Assembly (NCBI GenBank): GCA_017745015.1
Contig: JAGIAF010000083.1
Location: 1-11,992, forward strand
Reading direction: 5' to 3'
DNA from: Bdellovibrio sp.
Lineage (GTDB): Bacteria; Bdellovibrionota; Bdellovibrionia; Bdellovibrionales; Bdellovibrionaceae
DNA: 11,992 nucleotides
The position numbers and the translations under genes are program-made. The notes beneath the pieces are model-generated. The model ran no database searches. It worked only from the letters and a program-made list of their open reading frames with translations, and was not told where the DNA came from. Positions 1 through 7,054 of this stretch are shown here, piece by piece (the stretch's first letter is position 1; each line of letters begins with the position of its first letter).

Positions 1-31
1 CGGCGAGTCGCAAAAAAAGAAGCAGGCACCT

Positions 32-670
32 TTAGAGGGCTAAGGTGAATTTGCGGGAAAGATGATGGATCTTGATGTTGGCAAGGAAGCTGCCGCTTGG
101 GAGCTTAAGGCCTTTGCTTTTTTCCAGGAAAGCGCAGAGTTCTTCAAAGTTTTTGGCTGACAGTCCTTTGAGGATTTTAAAACCCTCGTGAGCAAAGTCG
201 GTTTCGCAATTTGCTTTACGCAACCACTCGAATTCCACTTTCAACAATCCAAACTCTTTCGGGTCTTGAACGAAGGCTTCGAGGAAATGACTGTGTTTTA
301 CGGTTATTTCTTCCGGTGATTGATGGTGTTGCCACGCAAATCCCCAACCTCGCTCCTCACGGAACTCTAAGGAGGTCAGCTGAGCGTTTTCCTTTTCAGC
401 TTGTTCAATAAGGTTCAATCTTGTCACCGCCATGATCTCGGCGAAAACATGACTCAAACTCTCGGAGCTGGACACAAAGACATCAGCTTCAAGTTCAGAC
501 TTCAACTCCCCTAGCCACTGATCCACCAACATCAAATTGACGGTCATACCAGACAGAGGATTGATGTCTTTAGAAAACCCCGCAGCTACATTAAACAAAA
601 AGCCCCGTCTTGAGGACGAGGCTCCTTGTGTAAGTACTGAAACTTGGATTTCACGTACAAACTGCAACAT
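32..670 (-). CDS. Divergent T-fold protein, 6-pyruvoyl-tetrahydropterin synthase-like (212 aa)
   Basis: Product not firmly recognised. Residues about 24-62 contain an N-P-x-S-G-M-T-V-N-L stretch followed by a helix, which resembles the 'D-x-x-T-G-M-V-x-D/N' strand-helix of QueD/PTPS enzymes. Residues 68-113 could be the matching helix and the 'x-E' strand. The zinc-binding histidines of PTPS enzymes (H near the N terminus and H-G-H) are not visible, so pterin chemistry is doubtful. The C-terminal 90 residues have no motif I know. No signal peptide or membrane segment is seen, so it is probably cytoplasmic. The open frame extends upstream to 736, but the ATG at 670 shares one base with the stop codon of the chaperone gene (TAATG). 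That argues for this start and for translational coupling. It is certainly a gene; the family call is weak. Confidence 0.75.
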   Translation of the reverse strand: MLQFVREIQVSVLTQGASSSRRGFLFNVAAGFSKDINPLSGMTVNLMLVDQWLGELKSELEADVFVSSSESLSHVFAEIMAVTRLNLIEQAEKENAQLTSLEFREERGWGFAWQHHQSPEEITVKHSHFLEAFVQDPKEFGLLKVEFEWLRKANCETDFAHEGFKILKGLSAKNFEELCAFLEKSKGLKLPSGSFLANIKIHHLSRKFTLAL

Positions 671-1707
671 TATTGCATCTGAAGTGCTTGAGAGTTCATT
701 GTTACGTGAGAGTTCTTGCGGAACTGGCTCACCCAAGCTTCGAACAAGCCGTCGGCGCGACGTTTTTGCATCATTTCAGCAGTCATCGGCTCAAGCGATT
801 TTACGCCTTCAACTTTAGCTTCTTTTAATTTCAGAATGTATTTTTGGCTGCCATCACGTACCAAGCGTTTCAACATTGGTTCTGCTTTTGTCAGTTCAAA
901 AACTGCTTCATTAGCTACCGGACTTGTGATTTTTGGGAAAGACTCTGCAGAGATCTCTACCAAACCAGTTTCTTCCCAAGTTGCTTTGATATCTTTCAGA
1001 GTCGCGTTAACAGCAGCCTCATCACCTTTTGCCAAAGCTTCATCCAAAGCCTTCACTGCAGCTTCTGCTTTTTCTTTAGTCATTGCTTTAGACAAGGCTT
1101 CCGAATCGATTTTCACGAAGGCTACGTTGATTTTGTTGCCGCGAAGCTCCATCATTTTTGCCAATTCAACACCTGAAGTGCGAGATGCGATTTCAAACAA
1201 ATGACGAGTGCGGATGTTCGCTATATCTTTACGGATCTTGTTTTCGAAATCACCTGGAGAAGAATGAGTTCCTTCAAGGTAACGGCTGTAGAATTCACGT
1301 TGGAATTGACCGTTTTGTTGGAAGAACGGGATATCTTTTACGATAAAATCACGAACTTCAGCGTCCGTTGCCAAGATACCTTCGTTTTTTGCCGCTTGCG
1401 ACACTAGCTCCATACGGATCAAGTTCTCAATTGCTTGCTGGCGCAGCAGTTGACGCTGGGAGCTAAAGTCCATCTGACTTCCGAAGATATTTTGATAGTA
1501 ATCTTGCACACGTTTTTCTTCGTTTTGGAAGTCAGCAACAGAGATCAACGTGTTGTTCACGCGAGCTACAGAACCCACACTAGCACCCATTTTGCCAGGC
1601 AAACCAAAGAACACAAATACTAGAATGATAGCGCCGAAAAGAATGATCGCGGTTACACTCTTACCAGAGAGCTTTCTTTTCATCTTATCTGCCATATTTT
1701 CGCTCAT
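670..1707 (-). CDS. PpiD/SurA-type periplasmic chaperone, membrane-anchored, parvulin domain not seen (345 aa)
   Basis: Probably a chaperone that helps exported proteins fold at the periplasmic face of the inner membrane. A short basic N terminus is followed by one membrane segment (about residues 17-36), then the SurA_N/PpiD-like helical region (about 45-200: V-A-R-V-N-N-x-x-I, then 'RQQAIENLIRMELVSQAA', a hallmark of this fold). The later part (200-345) is helix-rich and holds only a short strand region near 'KYILKLKEAKVEG'; I see no full parvulin prolyl-isomerase domain. Typical PpiD is over 600 residues, so this is a short form, perhaps a holdase only. The start at 1707 is chosen because AAGGAAGGA lies 7 nt upstream (1715-1723); a GTG at 1734 gives a longer frame that would include this site. 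It is divergent from mreC. Confidence 0.85.
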   Translation of the reverse strand: MSENMADKMKRKLSGKSVTAIILFGAIILVFVFFGLPGKMGASVGSVARVNNTLISVADFQNEEKRVQDYYQNIFGSQMDFSSQRQLLRQQAIENLIRMELVSQAAKNEGILATDAEVRDFIVKDIPFFQQNGQFQREFYSRYLEGTHSSPGDFENKIRKDIANIRTRHLFEIASRTSGVELAKMMELRGNKINVAFVKIDSEALSKAMTKEKAEAAVKALDEALAKGDEAAVNATLKDIKATWEETGLVEISAESFPKITSPVANEAVFELTKAEPMLKRLVRDGSQKYILKLKEAKVEGVKSLEPMTAEMMQKRRADGLFEAWVSQFRKNSHVTMNSQALQMQ

Positions 1708-1750
1708 AAAAAAATCCTTCCTTAAACAAGCCACTAAACGAGCCGTTCCA

Positions 1751-1779
1751 ATTACCCAACTATTTCTTCATTTTTTCAA
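1751..1779 (-). promoter_or_regulatory. Candidate sigma70-type promoter of the chaperone gene
   Basis: Read on the minus strand, TTGAAA (1774-1779) and GGTAAT (1751-1756) are separated by 17 bases. The -35 box matches five of six consensus bases and the -10 box four of six. Transcription would start near 1744 and give a leader of about 37 nt that contains the strong ribosome site at 1715-1723. Confidence 0.4.
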
Positions 1780-1842
1780 GGGGAAATTGTTGAATTCCTT
1801 AAGTCTTTTGAATAGCGTTGTGAGGTATTAGGTAGGTGACAT

Positions 1843-2913
1843 TTGAATTTCTTCAACTTTGATCTCAAAAAACTTGTGCTCATCGGAATCGTATTGGCCT
1901 TGCCATTGATCTCCATCAACATGCAGCAACGCCCCCAAGAATCTCATTGGCTGGTGAAACCTTTTAGTATGCTCGGCAGCGCTGTGTCCGAAACATTCTA
2001 TGGCTTCAGCCACGGAGTGAAAGATACCACAGCTACCTACGTGGATCTCATTAATATTAAGAAACAAAGCGAACAAATCCACAGCGCAAACAACGAGATG
2101 CAAAGCCGTTTAGAAAAAATGAACGAGATGCAGCTTGAAAACGATCGCTTGCGCGGTTTGCTCGAGTTCAAAACATCTACAAAGATGAAACTGACGGCAG
2201 CGCAAGTTATCGGCCGTGACTTGGTCATCGATCACAACACGATCACGATCAATAAAGGGACTCAGGACGGAATTAAATCAGGCCAAGCCGTTATCACTAC
2301 GGGGGGTGTTCTTGGTTACATCTTTAAGCCTGAGCCTTTCACTGCTCACGTGATGTTGATCACGGATCGTTATGCCGTTGTTGATGGTATCGTTCAAAGA
2401 ACTCGTGCTCACGGCATCGTGGAAGGTAAGAGCCAAAGCTCTTGCGCATTGAAATACGTGGAGCGCACAGAAGACGTTAAGGAAGGCGACCTTGTTGTCA
2501 CGGGCGGCCTTGATAACATCTTCCCTAAAGGTTTCCCGGTTGCGATCGTTGAATCGGTAGAAAGAAAAACATTCTCTGTCTCTTTGAAAGTTGATTTGCG
2601 CCCGGTTGTAGATCCTTACAAAGTTGAAGAAGTGTTTGTGATCTTGGATTCAGCTAAAGAAGACTTCGGTGATAAATATGCGCCACAAGCCGCGGCGGAT
2701 GCTGTGGTTCCTGAAAGCACACCTGGTACGGCAGCGGCGCCACCTACTAATGCCGCTGCTCCTGCGACGACACCTACATTGAAAGCAGAAAAGCCCTCCT
2801 CCGCTGAAACTACGGCGGGTCCTGGTGTTTCTGGTGCTGCAAAGAAAACTGATGTTAAGCCAACTCATACTGTGAAGCCAGCAGAGGGCTCTCAACCCGG
2901 AGCGAATCAATAA
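1843..2913 (+). CDS. mreC: Rod-shape protein MreC with extended Ala/Pro/Thr-rich tail
   Basis: MreC is the periplasmic scaffold of the elongasome; it contacts PBP2 and stimulates RodA-PBP2 wall synthesis. Visible parts: a membrane segment at about residues 10-26, a coiled coil at about 68-108, and the two beta-barrel domains at about 115-270. The signature 'GDLVVTGGLDNIFPKGFPV' lies in residues 215-233. From about 278 to 356 there is a low-complexity tail rich in Ala, Pro and Thr with scattered Lys, longer than in the textbook protein. The start is a TTG at 1843: a TGA stop lies in frame at 1837, so this is the only start that keeps the membrane anchor, and an AGGTAGGTGA purine-rich site lies at 1830-1839. 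It is the first gene of mreC-mreD-mrdA-rodA; its stop overlaps the mreD start by one base (TAATG). mreB is not adjacent. Confidence 0.96.
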   Translation: MNFFNFDLKKLVLIGIVLALPLISINMQQRPQESHWLVKPFSMLGSAVSETFYGFSHGVKDTTATYVDLINIKKQSEQIHSANNEMQSRLEKMNEMQLENDRLRGLLEFKTSTKMKLTAAQVIGRDLVIDHNTITINKGTQDGIKSGQAVITTGGVLGYIFKPEPFTAHVMLITDRYAVVDGIVQRTRAHGIVEGKSQSSCALKYVERTEDVKEGDLVVTGGLDNIFPKGFPVAIVESVERKTFSVSLKVDLRPVVDPYKVEEVFVILDSAKEDFGDKYAPQAAADAVVPESTPGTAAAPPTNAAAPATTPTLKAEKPSSAETTAGPGVSGAAKKTDVKPTHTVKPAEGSQPGANQ

Positions 2914-3449
2914 TGAAAATCCGCTGGAACGCGACTCTGAATTTTTTGATCTTCATGGCGGTTTTGTTGCTCGTAGCTGGGTTCCAGACAACTTTCTGGT
3001 TCCAAATTTTTGGCAACGTACCAGCTCCCATGTTGTGGCTGAATCTGATTGTGTATGTGACTCTTTATCGTAAACCCTTCCCGGCAATCTTCACGATTTA
3101 CGCGATGGGCTTTGTTTTGCTCACTTTCACGGGCATGCCTTTGAAGATGATGTGGATTAATATGCTGATCCTCTTCACCTTGGTCTATGGTATCAAAAGC
3201 CGCGTCTTTTGGAGTGGCTCAGGATATTATACTATTATGTGTGGATTCTCGACCGTGGCCTACCACCTGATCTACTTCCTCACTTCAATGGTGCTAGAGA
3301 AAAATCCCGCGAGTTTTGAAATTGTCGACCGCCTAGTGCAAATCATCCTGACTCCTTCGTTCGCATTCCCAATGTATTGGGTGCTTGCGAAGATCGACAA
3401 AGTCTCTCAAGACGAACTTGTGCATGAGCCCGGAGGATTGGAGTTATGA
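2913..3449 (+). CDS. mreD: Rod-shape protein MreD
   Basis: Small integral inner-membrane protein of the elongasome that partners MreC and modulates RodA-PBP2 activity. The 178-residue length is typical of the family. The sequence is almost entirely hydrophobic, with about five to six membrane segments (roughly residues 8-28, 40-53, 58-75, 78-93, 104-128 and 140-160) separated by short basic loops such as Y-R-K-P. MreD sequences diverge quickly, so the call rests on length, topology and its position between mreC and the PBP2 gene. Start and stop are both overlapped: it begins in the TAATG shared with mreC and ends in an ATGA shared with mrdA. This implies coupled translation and fixed stoichiometry. 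Confidence 0.93.
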   Translation: MKIRWNATLNFLIFMAVLLLVAGFQTTFWFQIFGNVPAPMLWLNLIVYVTLYRKPFPAIFTIYAMGFVLLTFTGMPLKMMWINMLILFTLVYGIKSRVFWSGSGYYTIMCGFSTVAYHLIYFLTSMVLEKNPASFEIVDRLVQIILTPSFAFPMYWVLAKIDKVSQDELVHEPGGLEL

Positions 3450-5437
3450 GTACTTTCGTCAATAATCCGGACGAGGCTAAAGAGTATCAAAGCCGATACC
3501 GTCTGTTCTATATTTTCATCGCGGCTACTTTCACCATCTTCACGATGCGCTTGTGGTATTTGCAAATCATCTCCGGTAACGAGCTTCGCGAGTTCTCTGA
3601 GAAGAATCGTATCAAGCAAAATAAAATAACGGCTCCCCGTGGTTTAATGCTCGATCGCGACGGCAAAGTTCTGGTTGAAAACCTTCCGGGCTTTGAGGTC
3701 TTGTTGACGCCTCAATATATTGAGGACCTGCAAGCGTTGTCAGCGACGATCGGTCCGATCTTGGGCATGGAACCAGAGAAAGTGGTTCAAAAAGTTCAAA
3801 AGAGCCGCAAACAAAACGGTCCTTTCGCGCAAATTCGTTTGAAAGAGAACTTGAGCCGCGAAGAAGTTTTCCGTTTGAAACGTGTCCGCTTGGATACTCC
3901 GGGTCTTGAGATCCGCGAGTCTATCGTTCGTTACTACCCGTTGAAAGACAATGGCGCACAACTATTCGGATATGTGGGTGAGATCTCAAAACGTCAGATC
4001 CCTATTTTGAATGACCTTTATAAAGGGAATTTGAAATTCGACCAAGGTGACATTATCGGTAAGAGCGGTCTTGAAGAAACTCTGGAAAAAGACATCCGTG
4101 GTACCGACGGCATCAGCTTTATCCAAGTCGATGCCCATGGTCGCGAGGCTGTGACGCAAACTCCGAACATCTACGGTGAGCAAATCAAGGATCAAACTCC
4201 TGTTCACGGTAATAACGCTGTTTTGACAATCGACCGCGATCTTCAGGAAGCTGCTTACCAAGCTATGAATAAAACCGGCGTCGATAATCGTGGTCATATC
4301 GGTGGCGTTCTAGTGATGAAAACCAACGGCGAAGTCTTGGCGTGGTTGTCTCAACCATCTTTTGACCCGAATGAGTTCTCAACAGGTATCACGCCGCAAA
4401 CTTGGTCCAAACTGATCAACGATCCGTTCAAACCATTGCGTAATAAAATCATTCAAGATCACAATCCACCGGGTTCGACATTTAAGCCGATGGTGGCCGT
4501 GGCCGCTTTGAGTGAGAAGGTCATTACACCATCAACGATCGTTGCTGCCCCCGGGGTCTTCTTCTTTGGTCGCCGCCCTTACCATGATGCCTTGAAACAA
4601 GGTCACGGTAACATCACGGTTTACCAAGCGATCGAAGAAAGCTCGAACGTGTTCTTCTATAAAATGGGTATCGCGTTGGGCGTAGATAAAATGTACGACT
4701 ACATCTCGCAAATGGGTATCGGTCAAAAAACCGGCGTTGAACTTTCTCGTGAAGTTTCCGGCATCATGCCGAACTCGGCATGGAAGAAAGCCACCGTGGG
4801 TGAAGAATGGCAACCGGGTGAAAACTTAAGTACAGCCATCGGCCAAGGTTTCGTAACTGTGACTCCGATCTCTATGGCCATTGCCTACAATGCCATTGCG
4901 ACGGAAGGTAAAGTTGTTAAGCCTTTCATCATCCGTAAAGTTTTGGATCAGGACGGTAAAGTTCTTCGTGAAAACTTCCCGCAAGTTCTTCGCGACTTGC
5001 AACAAACGCAACCTAACGGGGTGAAAATCTCTGCGGAGACATTCAAAGTCGTTAAAGAAGGTATGCGTTTGGTGGCGAACGGTAAAAAAGGAACAGCTCG
5101 CTATTGGAAAGTTCCAGGCGTAGAGTTTGCCGGTAAAACTGGGACAGCTCAAGTTATGGGCTTCTCTGCGGATCAAATCCACGCAAGCTGCACAGCTCGT
5201 CCCATTCATATGCGACATCACGGGTGGTTCGTGTCTTACGCTCCGGCGGAAAACCCAGAAATCGTGATCGCTATTTTGGCGGAGCACTCATGCCACGGTA
5301 ACACCGGGGGCGTACCTATCGCTCGTGATATTTACCAAGCGTACTTCCAGAAATATCATCCAGACATAATTGCAAATGCAGTTAAGAACAAAGGCGCGAA
5401 GCCAAAAGCTGAAGCTGCAACTAGTGAGGTAGAATAG
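3446..5437 (+). CDS. mrdA: Penicillin-binding protein 2, elongasome transpeptidase
   Basis: Class B penicillin-binding protein that crosslinks peptidoglycan during elongation, in complex with RodA. One membrane anchor lies at about residues 19-40, then the pedestal region (about 60-230) and the transpeptidase domain (about 255-635). Catalytic motifs are all present: S344-T-F-K347 (SxxK), S399-S-N401 (SxN) and K564-T-G-T567 (KTG). The 663-residue length fits the family. The GHG loop (H387) and D381 before it match the region that binds zinc in some Gram-negative PBP2s, but the residue after S399, cysteine there, is S400 here. Two cysteines (C582 and C616) flank the last strand, C616 within H-S-C-H-G. 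A short charged tail rich in Lys, Ala and Glu ends the protein. The start overlaps the mreD stop (ATGA). Confidence 0.97.
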   Translation: MSTFVNNPDEAKEYQSRYRLFYIFIAATFTIFTMRLWYLQIISGNELREFSEKNRIKQNKITAPRGLMLDRDGKVLVENLPGFEVLLTPQYIEDLQALSATIGPILGMEPEKVVQKVQKSRKQNGPFAQIRLKENLSREEVFRLKRVRLDTPGLEIRESIVRYYPLKDNGAQLFGYVGEISKRQIPILNDLYKGNLKFDQGDIIGKSGLEETLEKDIRGTDGISFIQVDAHGREAVTQTPNIYGEQIKDQTPVHGNNAVLTIDRDLQEAAYQAMNKTGVDNRGHIGGVLVMKTNGEVLAWLSQPSFDPNEFSTGITPQTWSKLINDPFKPLRNKIIQDHNPPGSTFKPMVAVAALSEKVITPSTIVAAPGVFFFGRRPYHDALKQGHGNITVYQAIEESSNVFFYKMGIALGVDKMYDYISQMGIGQKTGVELSREVSGIMPNSAWKKATVGEEWQPGENLSTAIGQGFVTVTPISMAIAYNAIATEGKVVKPFIIRKVLDQDGKVLRENFPQVLRDLQQTQPNGVKISAETFKVVKEGMRLVANGKKGTARYWKVPGVEFAGKTGTAQVMGFSADQIHASCTARPIHMRHHGWFVSYAPAENPEIVIAILAEHSCHGNTGGVPIARDIYQAYFQKYHPDIIANAVKNKGAKPKAEAATSEVE

Positions 5438-5439
5438 TC

Positions 5440-6564
5440 GTGTTTAATTCACTGCACGTTGAAGAGAGAACGCTCTTCAAAAAATTAGATATCAATTTTA
5501 TCGTGGTGATTCTGGGATTGAATATCATCGGCTTGATCAATCTGTATAGCGCCACTCACGGTCCAAGCTCAGTAGACGTTTCAAGTTTGTTCATCTCTCA
5601 AATCATGTGGCTGTTTGTAGGCTGGACGGTTTTCTTAGTTATGACTCTGCTCGACTACGCCATCGTCATGCGTGTCGCCCTGATCATTTACGTTCTGAAT
5701 TTGGCCGCCATCATATATGTGACCTTCTTTGGTAAGATCGCATTGGGTGCCCAACGTTGGATCGACTTGGGTTTCTTCCGTTACCAACCGTCAGAGACCA
5801 TGAAATTGGCTTTGATTATGATGATGGCAAAGATCCTTTCAACTCGTAGCAGCCATGGTTCTGGTATGGGCTTCAAAGAAATGTGGGGCCCGCTTTTAGC
5901 TTTGGGTATCCCGTTTGTTTTCGTCGTCGAACAGCCTGACTTGGGTACGGCCATGATGTTGGCAGCCATCGGCGGCTCGATGATCCTGTTTACGAAAGTA
6001 AAACGCTGGATCATCGTAACTGCCATTGCCGCTGGTATTGTCGCATTGCCTGTTGCTTGGAAGTTCGTTCTTCATGATTACCAAAAGAACCGTGTCTTGA
6101 CGTTCATGTCTCCGACAAGTGACCCGCGCGGTACTGGTTACAACAGTATCCAATCTAAGATCGCTGTAGGTTCTGGCCGTTTCTTCGGCAAGGGCTTCAT
6201 GAAAGGAACTCAATCCCAACTTGAATTCCTTCCAGAGCGTCACACAGACTTTATATATTCTGTATTATCTGAAGAACATGGCTTCGTTGGCTCTATTTTA
6301 GTTATGGGTCTGTTCTGCTATCTGTTCATCACGGGAATTCGTATTGCAACTAATGCCCGCGATAAGTTCGGAGCGCTTCTTACGGTAGGTGTCCTCTGCT
6401 ACGTCTTCTGGCATATGTTCGTGAACATCGGCATGGTTATCGGACTTTTGCCGATCGTAGGAGTTCCACTGCCGCTACTATCTTACGGTGGATCGAGCAT
6501 GCTCACCACCATGGCCGGACTGGGATTAGTCTCCTCCGTCGCCTACCGCAGATATCTGTTTTAG
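5440..6564 (+). CDS. rodA: RodA, SEDS peptidoglycan glycosyltransferase
   Basis: Polymerises lipid II into glycan strands at the lateral wall, working with PBP2. A SEDS protein of 374 residues with about ten membrane segments. Diagnostic motifs are seen: 'GAQRWIDLG' with Q-P-S-E at 103-119, 'VEQPDLGTA' at 163-171, 'FLPERHTDFI' at 263-272 with D270 at the position of the essential aspartate of E. coli RodA (D262), and the 'GLLPIVGVPLPLLSYGGSS' signature at 335-353. The start is GTG at 5440, two bases after the mrdA stop, with GAGGT at 5425-5429 inside the end of mrdA. It is the last gene of the operon and is followed at once by a strong terminator. Confidence 0.97.
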   Translation: MFNSLHVEERTLFKKLDINFIVVILGLNIIGLINLYSATHGPSSVDVSSLFISQIMWLFVGWTVFLVMTLLDYAIVMRVALIIYVLNLAAIIYVTFFGKIALGAQRWIDLGFFRYQPSETMKLALIMMMAKILSTRSSHGSGMGFKEMWGPLLALGIPFVFVVEQPDLGTAMMLAAIGGSMILFTKVKRWIIVTAIAAGIVALPVAWKFVLHDYQKNRVLTFMSPTSDPRGTGYNSIQSKIAVGSGRFFGKGFMKGTQSQLEFLPERHTDFIYSVLSEEHGFVGSILVMGLFCYLFITGIRIATNARDKFGALLTVGVLCYVFWHMFVNIGMVIGLLPIVGVPLPLLSYGGSSMLTTMAGLGLVSSVAYRRYLF

Positions 6565-6571
6565 AAAATTT

Positions 6572-6598
6572 AAAGGCCCCATCCGGGGCCTTTTTTTT
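6572..6598 (+). terminator. Rho-independent terminator after rodA, probably bidirectional
   Basis: AGGCCCC (6574-6580), loop ATCC, GGGGCCT (6585-6591), then an unbroken run of T on the plus strand. On the minus strand the same hairpin is preceded by A and followed by TTTAAATTTT, so it can also end the small-gene operon whose last stop codon lies at 6605. Confidence 0.92.
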
Positions 6599-6604
6599 GT
6601 ATTC

Positions 6605-6733
6605 TTAACTAAAAATCCTGATGTCGGTTTTTTTCTTTGAAGGGCTTTTTGGGCGCAGCTCTGTTTGCAGCTTCAAAGCAAGATTTCCGGCCCAAGACCA
6701 TTCCACCTTTGAATTTTTACGAAAGCTCTCCAC
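6605..6733 (-). CDS. Small basic hypothetical protein (42 aa)
   Basis: Unrecognised. A GTG codon at 6733 opens a 42-codon frame ending in TAA at 6605-6607. A GAGG ribosome site (6739-6742) lies 5 nt upstream and overlaps the TGA stop of the preceding gene, a classic coupled arrangement. The peptide is basic (10 Lys/Arg against 4 Asp/Glu, net about +6), with two tryptophans in 'VEWSWAGNLALKL' and a K-rich C terminus. It has no cysteine and no signal peptide. Support comes from the placement, ribosome site and position just before the terminator at 6572-6598. I have no homology evidence; it could be a chance frame. Confidence 0.45.
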   Translation of the reverse strand: MESFRKNSKVEWSWAGNLALKLQTELRPKSPSKKKTDIRIFS

Positions 6734-6740
6734 ATCCACC

Positions 6741-6950
6741 TCAATAGTGGTTGATTCTCACACGATGACCTTCACTGTCTATTACTTCTGAAAATTCCCC
6801 GTCTTTTTTGTCCCAAGGCCGCGCCAGGTCTTCCTTGGTTTGGTGATCCTCGATATCGCCTTGGTTGTATTGCACACCTCTTTCAACGACGGGGTCACGA
6901 TCACTGAAGTTGCCAGAAACAGGTGATGAAGAATTAAATTTGTTATCCAT
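6741..6950 (-). CDS. Small acidic hypothetical protein (69 aa)
   Basis: Unrecognised. The start is the ATG at 6950 with GAGG at 6956-6959, 5 nt upstream; a GTG two codons earlier would overlap that ribosome site. The protein is acidic (9 Asp and 6 Glu against 9 Lys/Arg), rich in Ser/Asn at the N terminus and without cysteine, signal peptide or membrane segment. It looks soluble and partly disordered, with a more ordered end around 'GEFSEVIDSEGHRVRINHY'. It is followed with coupling by the 42-residue basic frame and is divergent from the Mut7-C gene. No function can be assigned. Confidence 0.7.
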   Translation of the reverse strand: MDNKFNSSSPVSGNFSDRDPVVERGVQYNQGDIEDHQTKEDLARPWDKKDGEFSEVIDSEGHRVRINHY

Positions 6951-7054
6951 AAACACCTCTTCTAGCTAAGAATACCAAGCTTTGCATTGTGCGCCCCCAG
7001 ACCAGTGGCAAAAGACACAAAGTTAATCCGCGCCTGCAGAATTATACTGAAAGC

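Noticed and set aside
1..31. Possible terminator downstream of the T-fold gene (T-run on the minus strand near 12-18)
   Set aside because: No inverted repeat precedes the T-run within the window; the end of the operon may lie beyond the edge.
716..1204. 162-codon plus-strand frame opposite the chaperone gene
   Set aside because: Low-complexity Ser/Ala/Phe-rich antisense shadow of a gene with clear motifs and ribosome site.
1787..1818. Plus-strand promoter for mreC (TTGTTG or TTGAAT with 17-base spacing)
   Set aside because: The matching -10 hexamers (GAATAG, TAGCGT) fit consensus too poorly to call a site, although a promoter must lie in this gap or beyond.
4826..5287. 153-codon minus-strand frame inside the PBP2 gene
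   Set aside because: Lies opposite a strongly supported gene; the peptide shows no motif and the codon pattern is that of an antisense shadow.
6635..6678. Inverted repeat CTTTGAAG ... CTTCAAAG as a terminator
   Set aside because: An 8-bp stem with 28 bases between arms and no T-run on the far side; it lies within the 42-codon frame.
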